17,327 nucleotides of DNA from UBA5336 sp964492485 (GTDB lineage Bacteria > Pseudomonadota > Alphaproteobacteria > Caulobacterales > Hyphomonadaceae), in contig CAZBKM010000027.1 in NCBI GenBank assembly GCA_964492485.1, forward strand, positions 1-17,327. Reading direction: 5' to 3'. Position 1 is the stretch's first letter. Each line of letters starts with the position of its first letter. Position numbers and translations under genes: made by a program. The notes under the pieces are model-generated. The model saw nothing but the letters and a program-made list of their open reading frames with translations. It had not been told where the DNA came from and did not search any database. Of the stretch, positions 14,154-17,327 are shown piece after piece.

Positions 14154-14569
14154 TGCGCGGACGCAGCCTGAGAAAGCCCGAAGAGGCAGAAGTCGACCTG
14201 ACGCCCATGCTGGACGTGGTCTTCATCCTGCTGATCTTCTTCATCGTGACGGCGACCTTCGTGCAAGAGCGCGCGATCGGTCTGGAACCGCCCCCGCCAC
14301 CCCCGCCACCAGATCAGCCGCAGCAGGAAACGCCGACCATCCGGATCTTCGTCAATGCCGACGGGCTCATCCGCGTGAACGGGCGCCCGACGGACATCGG
14401 TTCGGTGCGCGCGAATATCGAGCGCCTCAAGGCCGAGAATCCCGACAGCGCCGTCATCATCCAGGCCGAGCCCGACGCGCGAAGCGGCCTGATCGTCAAC
14501 ATTCGCGACCAGGTGTACGAAGCCCAGGCAACGCCGGTGAACGTGCTCTTGAGCGGCGCCGAAGGATAG
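14153..14569 (+). CDS. exbD: ExbD-type subunit, first copy, with polyproline linker
   Basis: This is a 138-aa protein. ATG 14153 overlaps the exbB stop, and GGAGGT lies 6 nt upstream. The single N-terminal membrane segment (about 22-38) is preceded by VDLTPMLDVVFILLIFF, with D21 at the position of the essential proton-carrying Asp25 of E. coli ExbD. Directly after the membrane is an unusual run of eight prolines (46-53) and a Gln/Pro stretch, then the periplasmic domain (about 62-138) of TolR/ExbD type. Its linker and periplasmic domain differ clearly from those of the second ExbD 13 bp downstream, so the two may form a heterodimer in the motor (inference). Confidence 0.94.
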   Translation: MRGRSLRKPEEAEVDLTPMLDVVFILLIFFIVTATFVQERAIGLEPPPPPPPPDQPQQETPTIRIFVNADGLIRVNGRPTDIGSVRANIERLKAENPDSAVIIQAEPDARSGLIVNIRDQVYEAQATPVNVLLSGAEG

Positions 14570-14582
14570 GGAGGTCAAGGAC

Positions 14583-14999
14583 ATGACCCGACGCAAGAAG
14601 GCCATGGCCAGCGGCGAGTCCAGCGAACAGGACATCAACCTGACTCCCATGCTGGACGTCGTGTTCATTCTGCTTATCTTTTTCATCGTGACGGCTCAGT
14701 TCATCAAGGAACCGGGTGTCGAGATCGCCCGGCAGGACGTGGACACCGACCAGGTGGTGAAGCCCCTCGCGATCCTGATCGCGATCGACGAGAACAGCGA
14801 CATCTGGATCGACAAGCGGCGCGTGGAGGAAAACGAGGTGGAGTTCCGCCTCAAGGAGCTCCGGAAGGACAATCCGAAGGGCCAGCTTGTCGTCCAGGCC
14901 GACAATGCCTCCCGGGCGGAAGTGCTCGTCAACCTTCTGGACACGATCAAGCAGACCGACGGAACAACGGCGGTCAACGTGTCGACAGCCAAGGATTAG
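14583..14999 (+). CDS. exbD2: ExbD-type subunit, second copy
   Basis: This is a 138-aa protein, the same length as its neighbour, with GGGAGG (14569-14574) 8 nt before ATG 14583. The motif INLTPMLDVVFILLIFF carries the proton-carrying aspartate as D25. Membrane-segment residues are almost the same as in the first copy, but there is no polyproline run and the periplasmic half (about 55-138) diverges. In vibrio TonB2 loci only one exbD is usual, so the tandem pair is a feature of this lineage. Its stop TAG (14997-14999) lies partly inside the AGGAGG ribosome site of tonB, which favours coupled expression. Confidence 0.95.
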   Translation: MTRRKKAMASGESSEQDINLTPMLDVVFILLIFFIVTAQFIKEPGVEIARQDVDTDQVVKPLAILIAIDENSDIWIDKRRVEENEVEFRLKELRKDNPKGQLVVQADNASRAEVLVNLLDTIKQTDGTTAVNVSTAKD

Positions 15000-15003
15000 G
15001 AGG
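14998..15003 (+). promoter_or_regulatory. Consensus ribosome site of tonB, embedded in exbD2 stop
   Basis: AGGAGG begins with the last two bases of the upstream TAG stop and ends 8 nt before ATG 15012. It is the strongest ribosome site I see in the operon and fixes the tonB start. Confidence 0.75.
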
Positions 15004-15011
15004 AACACGCC

Positions 15012-15638
15012 ATGTTCACGAATCCCTTTGTCCGCATCGGCATTGGCCTGCCGGCCGCGGCGATCATCGTGTTTGCTCTCTTCCAGTTCATGCGACTTGC
15101 GATCAGCGGCGACTATCAGGAGCCCGACGTCGGCGAGCAGCGAAAGCTTGAAGCGATCACACCGCAACAGGAGACCCAGGAGGCCCGGCGCAATCAGCGG
15201 TCCAAGCCCCAGCGGCTCGATACCGCCAGCAAGCCGCCGCCGCCGCCGAAGCTGTCGGCGAACAAGAGCGACATCGACCTGCCGACCCCGAACATCCAGG
15301 GCGCGGCGCCGCAGGAACTGAATTTCGGTCGGATGGATACCCTGGCGATCGATCCGGTTGCGATCAGTGACCGCGATGCCCAGCCGATCCGTCCGCCCCA
15401 GCCGTCCTATCCGTCCCGTGCGGCGGAGCGTGGCATCGAAGGCAGTTGCGATGTCCGTTTCGATGTCGATACCCGTGGACGGCCCTACAACATCACCGCC
15501 AGCTGCACGGACAACATCTTCAAGCGGGAGGCCGAGCGCGCCGTCGCGCGGGTGGAGTTCGCACCCAAGATCGTCCGCGGACAGGCGGCCGAGCGCAAGA
15601 ACGTGGTCTATCCGCTGGTCTTCCAGCTCGAGGATTAG
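15012..15638 (+). CDS. tonB2: Short TonB energy transducer (TonB2 type)
   Basis: This is a 208-aa protein starting at ATG 15012. The N-terminal membrane anchor spans about residues 8-31, followed by a charged linker and a short proline run (75-79). The C-terminal TonB domain lies at about 128-208, with Y133-P-S-R-A-A-E-R-G-I-E-G144 and the ending VVYPLVFQLED. TonB carries motor energy across the periplasm to the TonB box of outer-membrane receptors. At 208 aa, with a short Pro-poor linker, it is of TonB2 rather than the E. coli TonB1 type. The anchor contains no histidine, unlike His20 of E. coli TonB. C146 and C165 in the C-terminal domain could form a disulfide. It is 12 bp after exbD2. Confidence 0.94.
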   Translation: MFTNPFVRIGIGLPAAAIIVFALFQFMRLAISGDYQEPDVGEQRKLEAITPQQETQEARRNQRSKPQRLDTASKPPPPPKLSANKSDIDLPTPNIQGAAPQELNFGRMDTLAIDPVAISDRDAQPIRPPQPSYPSRAAERGIEGSCDVRFDVDTRGRPYNITASCTDNIFKREAERAVARVEFAPKIVRGQAAERKNVVYPLVFQLED

Positions 15639-15653
15639 GCCTGACATCAGATC

Positions 15654-15678
15654 GGGCGGTTTCCAAGCAGGGCCGCCC
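15654..15678 (+). other. Hairpin in the tonB-TPR gap
   Basis: GGGCGG (15654-15659) and CCGCCC (15673-15678) can pair across a 13-nt loop, 16 bp after the tonB stop and inside the 170-bp gap before the TPR gene. There is no T-run. It may be an mRNA-processing or attenuating element that lowers expression of the last gene; this is speculative. Confidence 0.25.
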
Positions 15679-15808
15679 CATCCCTTGGCGCTGGCAACCC
15701 GGATATCAGGTCCGGGCCTGGCACGCGGCGCCGGTCGACTGGAATACCGGGCTGAGGTTCGGTAAACTCATGCCAAAAGCGCTGGGCGCGGCGAAGGAGC
15801 GAAACACC

Positions 15809-17206
15809 ATGACGGGAACCATGATGAAAGGCGTAGCCGCAGTCTGCTTCCTTGCGCTGGCTGCAGCGGGCGGCGCCTCGGCACAGCAGCAGGAATGTAC
15901 CGAGGATCAGTTCGGGTCGACCACTGGCCAACTCTACCTCAAGGCCGAGAACCAGCTCATGGTCGAGGACAATCCGCAAGGCGCCCTGCAGGCGCTGAAC
16001 GAGCTGCGGAGCATGGAGCTGAACTGCTACGAGGAGGGCGCCGTGCTTCGCCTCTCGGCTGCCGTAAAGGTCCAGTCAGGCGACTATACGGGTGCGGTCA
16101 ACGACCTGAAGGCGGCGCTGGATCGGGGCTATGTCGCCGAGAAGGACAAGGCCTCGACCTATTTCAACATTGCCCAGCTCTACCTCCAGGGCGAGAAGGT
16201 GGACCTGGCGCTCGACTACATGGAGCGCTGGATCAATGCCGGCGGCCAGCCCGACCGCGACCAGAAATGGCAGCTTGCGGTGCTGTATCAGCGTGCCGAT
16301 CAGAATCAGGAGGCGCTGAAATGGGCCGAGCAGGTTTTCGAGCAGGACGGGCCGAACGCCAAGCGTGAGGTCTATGACTTCCTGATCTACCTCTACGACA
16401 AGACGGGCCAGTACGGGAAAAAGGCTCAGCTTCTCCAGCAGCTCCTGGCGCGCAACCCGAACGACCGGAAGATCTGGGATGCCATCGCCGGCGAATTCTT
16501 CCGCGCCGACGAGCAGCGGATGGCCTTCGAGGTCCAGAAGGCGATGTACCTGGCCGGCTTCCTGACCAAGGAAGACGAGATCATGCGGATCGTGAACTTC
16601 TACAACCAGTTCGACGTCCCCTATGAGGCGGCCAAGACTCTGGAAAAGGAGATGAATGCCGGCCGTATCGAGAAGGATTTCGGGAAGCTCGAAACCCTTG
16701 CCAATCTCTACCAGGTGGCGCGCGAGTATCAGAAGGCCATTCCGGTCATCGAGGAAGCAGCCAATATGGGCGGCGCCAAGGCCGGAGCGATGTATGAGCG
16801 ACTGGGCCGGTCCTATGCCGAGCTCAAGGAGTGGGAGAATGCGGAACGCGCGTTGACCCGAGCGATCAATGCCGGTGGCCTGAATGATCCGGGCTCGGCC
16901 TGGGTCCTGATCGGTCAGGCCCGCTATGAGCTTGGCAACATCGAGGGCGCGGTGGATGCCTTCGAGAATGCGAACAATCGCGGTGGCCGCGGCTGGCTCG
17001 CCTTCATCGAGTCGGAAAAGCAGACGGCGCGGGCCCTGGAGTGCTTCGACATCCAGTCCGCCTTCCTCGAAGTCGAGAATGAGCGCAAGGCCTGCAAGCG
17101 CCTGTCGGTTCTGGGCGAAAACCTCCCCGACAATTGCAGGACCGTCGATGATCGCTTCGAGGAGCGCAAATCGGCCTGGCAGGACTCTGGCTGCCAGGGC
17201 GCCTGA
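15809..17206 (+). CDS. Secreted TPR protein, last gene of TonB2-type locus
   Basis: This is a 465-aa protein. ATG 15809 is set by AAGGAG (15794-15799) 9 nt upstream; the frame is open further upstream but overlaps tonB without a signal peptide. The signal peptide is cleaved after ASA (residue 25). The mature protein is almost entirely helical TPR-like repeats from about residue 38 to 410, then a C-terminal Cys-rich tail. Six cysteines remain after cleavage (C30, C73 and four in the last 70 residues, C462 the last), consistent with disulfides in the periplasm. A TPR gene also ends vibrio tonB2 loci. The likely role is a scaffold for the TonB-motor proteins or receptors; no enzymatic motif is seen. 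The gene sits 170 bp after tonB, a larger gap than elsewhere in the locus. Confidence 0.92.
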   Translation: MTGTMMKGVAAVCFLALAAAGGASAQQQECTEDQFGSTTGQLYLKAENQLMVEDNPQGALQALNELRSMELNCYEEGAVLRLSAAVKVQSGDYTGAVNDLKAALDRGYVAEKDKASTYFNIAQLYLQGEKVDLALDYMERWINAGGQPDRDQKWQLAVLYQRADQNQEALKWAEQVFEQDGPNAKREVYDFLIYLYDKTGQYGKKAQLLQQLLARNPNDRKIWDAIAGEFFRADEQRMAFEVQKAMYLAGFLTKEDEIMRIVNFYNQFDVPYEAAKTLEKEMNAGRIEKDFGKLETLANLYQVAREYQKAIPVIEEAANMGGAKAGAMYERLGRSYAELKEWENAERALTRAINAGGLNDPGSAWVLIGQARYELGNIEGAVDAFENANNRGGRGWLAFIESEKQTARALECFDIQSAFLEVENERKACKRLSVLGENLPDNCRTVDDRFEERKSAWQDSGCQGA

Positions 17207-17237
17207 GACCACCGGGCGGTCAGGCCGCACCGTCAAG

Positions 17238-17266
17238 ACGCCCCGGACCAGTGCCGGGGCGTTTTT
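17238..17266 (+). terminator. Rho-independent terminator of the TonB2-type locus
   Basis: ACGCCCCGG (17238-17246), a 7-nt loop and CCGGGGCGT (17254-17262) form a perfect 9-bp stem running into TTTTT (17262-17266). It starts 31 bp after the TPR stop and closes the operon. Confidence 0.93.
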
Positions 17267-17277
17267 CGTGTACTATG

Positions 17278-17321
17278 GCATTTTCGAGCGAAGTGGGACC
17301 CGGTTCGCGTTAAGAAAATGC
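17278..17321. repeat. Palindromic intergenic element (REP-like)
   Basis: Outer arms GCATTTTC (17278-17285) and GAAAATGC (17314-17321) are perfectly complementary. Inner arms GCGAA (17288-17292) and TTCGC (17304-17308) pair inside them around an 11-nt loop. The core resembles short intergenic repeats that I remember from many Rhizobiales genomes. No second copy is in this window, so repeat status rests on memory. Confidence 0.5.
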
Positions 17322-17327
17322 TCAAAA

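Noticed and set aside
14496..15647. Antisense open frame over exbD2 and tonB
   Set aside because: Both plus-strand genes are unmistakable, and this frame shows no family features.
16076..17236. Antisense open frame over the TPR gene
   Set aside because: It is a shadow of the repetitive helical coding sequence with no initiation site.

Overview
The window is high-GC DNA (roughly two thirds G+C by eye) with alphaproteobacterial character. The tRNA genes, the TonB-dependent receptor style and a TtpC/DUF3450-type TonB operon carrying two exbD genes all fit a marine or aquatic relative of Hyphomonadaceae, Maricaulaceae or Caulobacterales. That placement is inferred from gene content; there is no rRNA or other phylogenetic marker here. 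I see no insertion sequence, prophage, CRISPR array or integrase.

Layout, left to right. Positions 1-54 are the 3' part of a tRNA-Gly(CCC). A small secreted four-cysteine protein (minus strand) diverges from an exported beta-lactamase-fold serine hydrolase. Next is a BCCT-family betaine/choline/carnitine-type transporter (minus). It is separated by a 407-bp intergenic region, partly AT-rich, from a divergent TonB-dependent outer-membrane receptor. The receptor ends at a strong intrinsic terminator and is followed on the same strand by a TPR-sulfotransferase fusion. A convergent long-form signal peptide peptidase SppA (minus, TTG start) comes next, then tRNA-Gln(TTG).

The second half (11375-17206) is one coherent seven-gene locus on the plus strand. 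Its order is a DUF3450 periplasmic coiled-coil protein, a TtpC-like protein (periplasmic coiled coil fused to an ExbB channel), ExbB, ExbD, a second ExbD, a short TonB, and a secreted TPR protein, closed by an intrinsic terminator. The first six genes are spaced from a 1-base overlap to 29 bp. The TPR gene sits 170 bp further on and could have some separate control. This is the architecture of the TonB2/TtpC systems known from vibrios, here with a duplicated ExbD. It should build a proton-driven inner-membrane motor that energises TonB-dependent receptors, plausibly including the one encoded upstream.

The items most worth following up are these. The motor appears to be hetero-oligomeric, with two ExbB-type and two ExbD-type subunits plus DUF3450 and TPR accessories. 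The periplasmic part of TtpC seems to resemble the separate DUF3450 protein. The receptor and the TPR-sulfotransferase are adjacent, and the receptor has an internal stretch of atypical composition. A stand-alone cysteine domain sits beside the serine hydrolase. Several inverted repeats are unexplained, including a 15-bp palindrome upstream of the TonB operon and a palindromic repeat-like element at the right edge.
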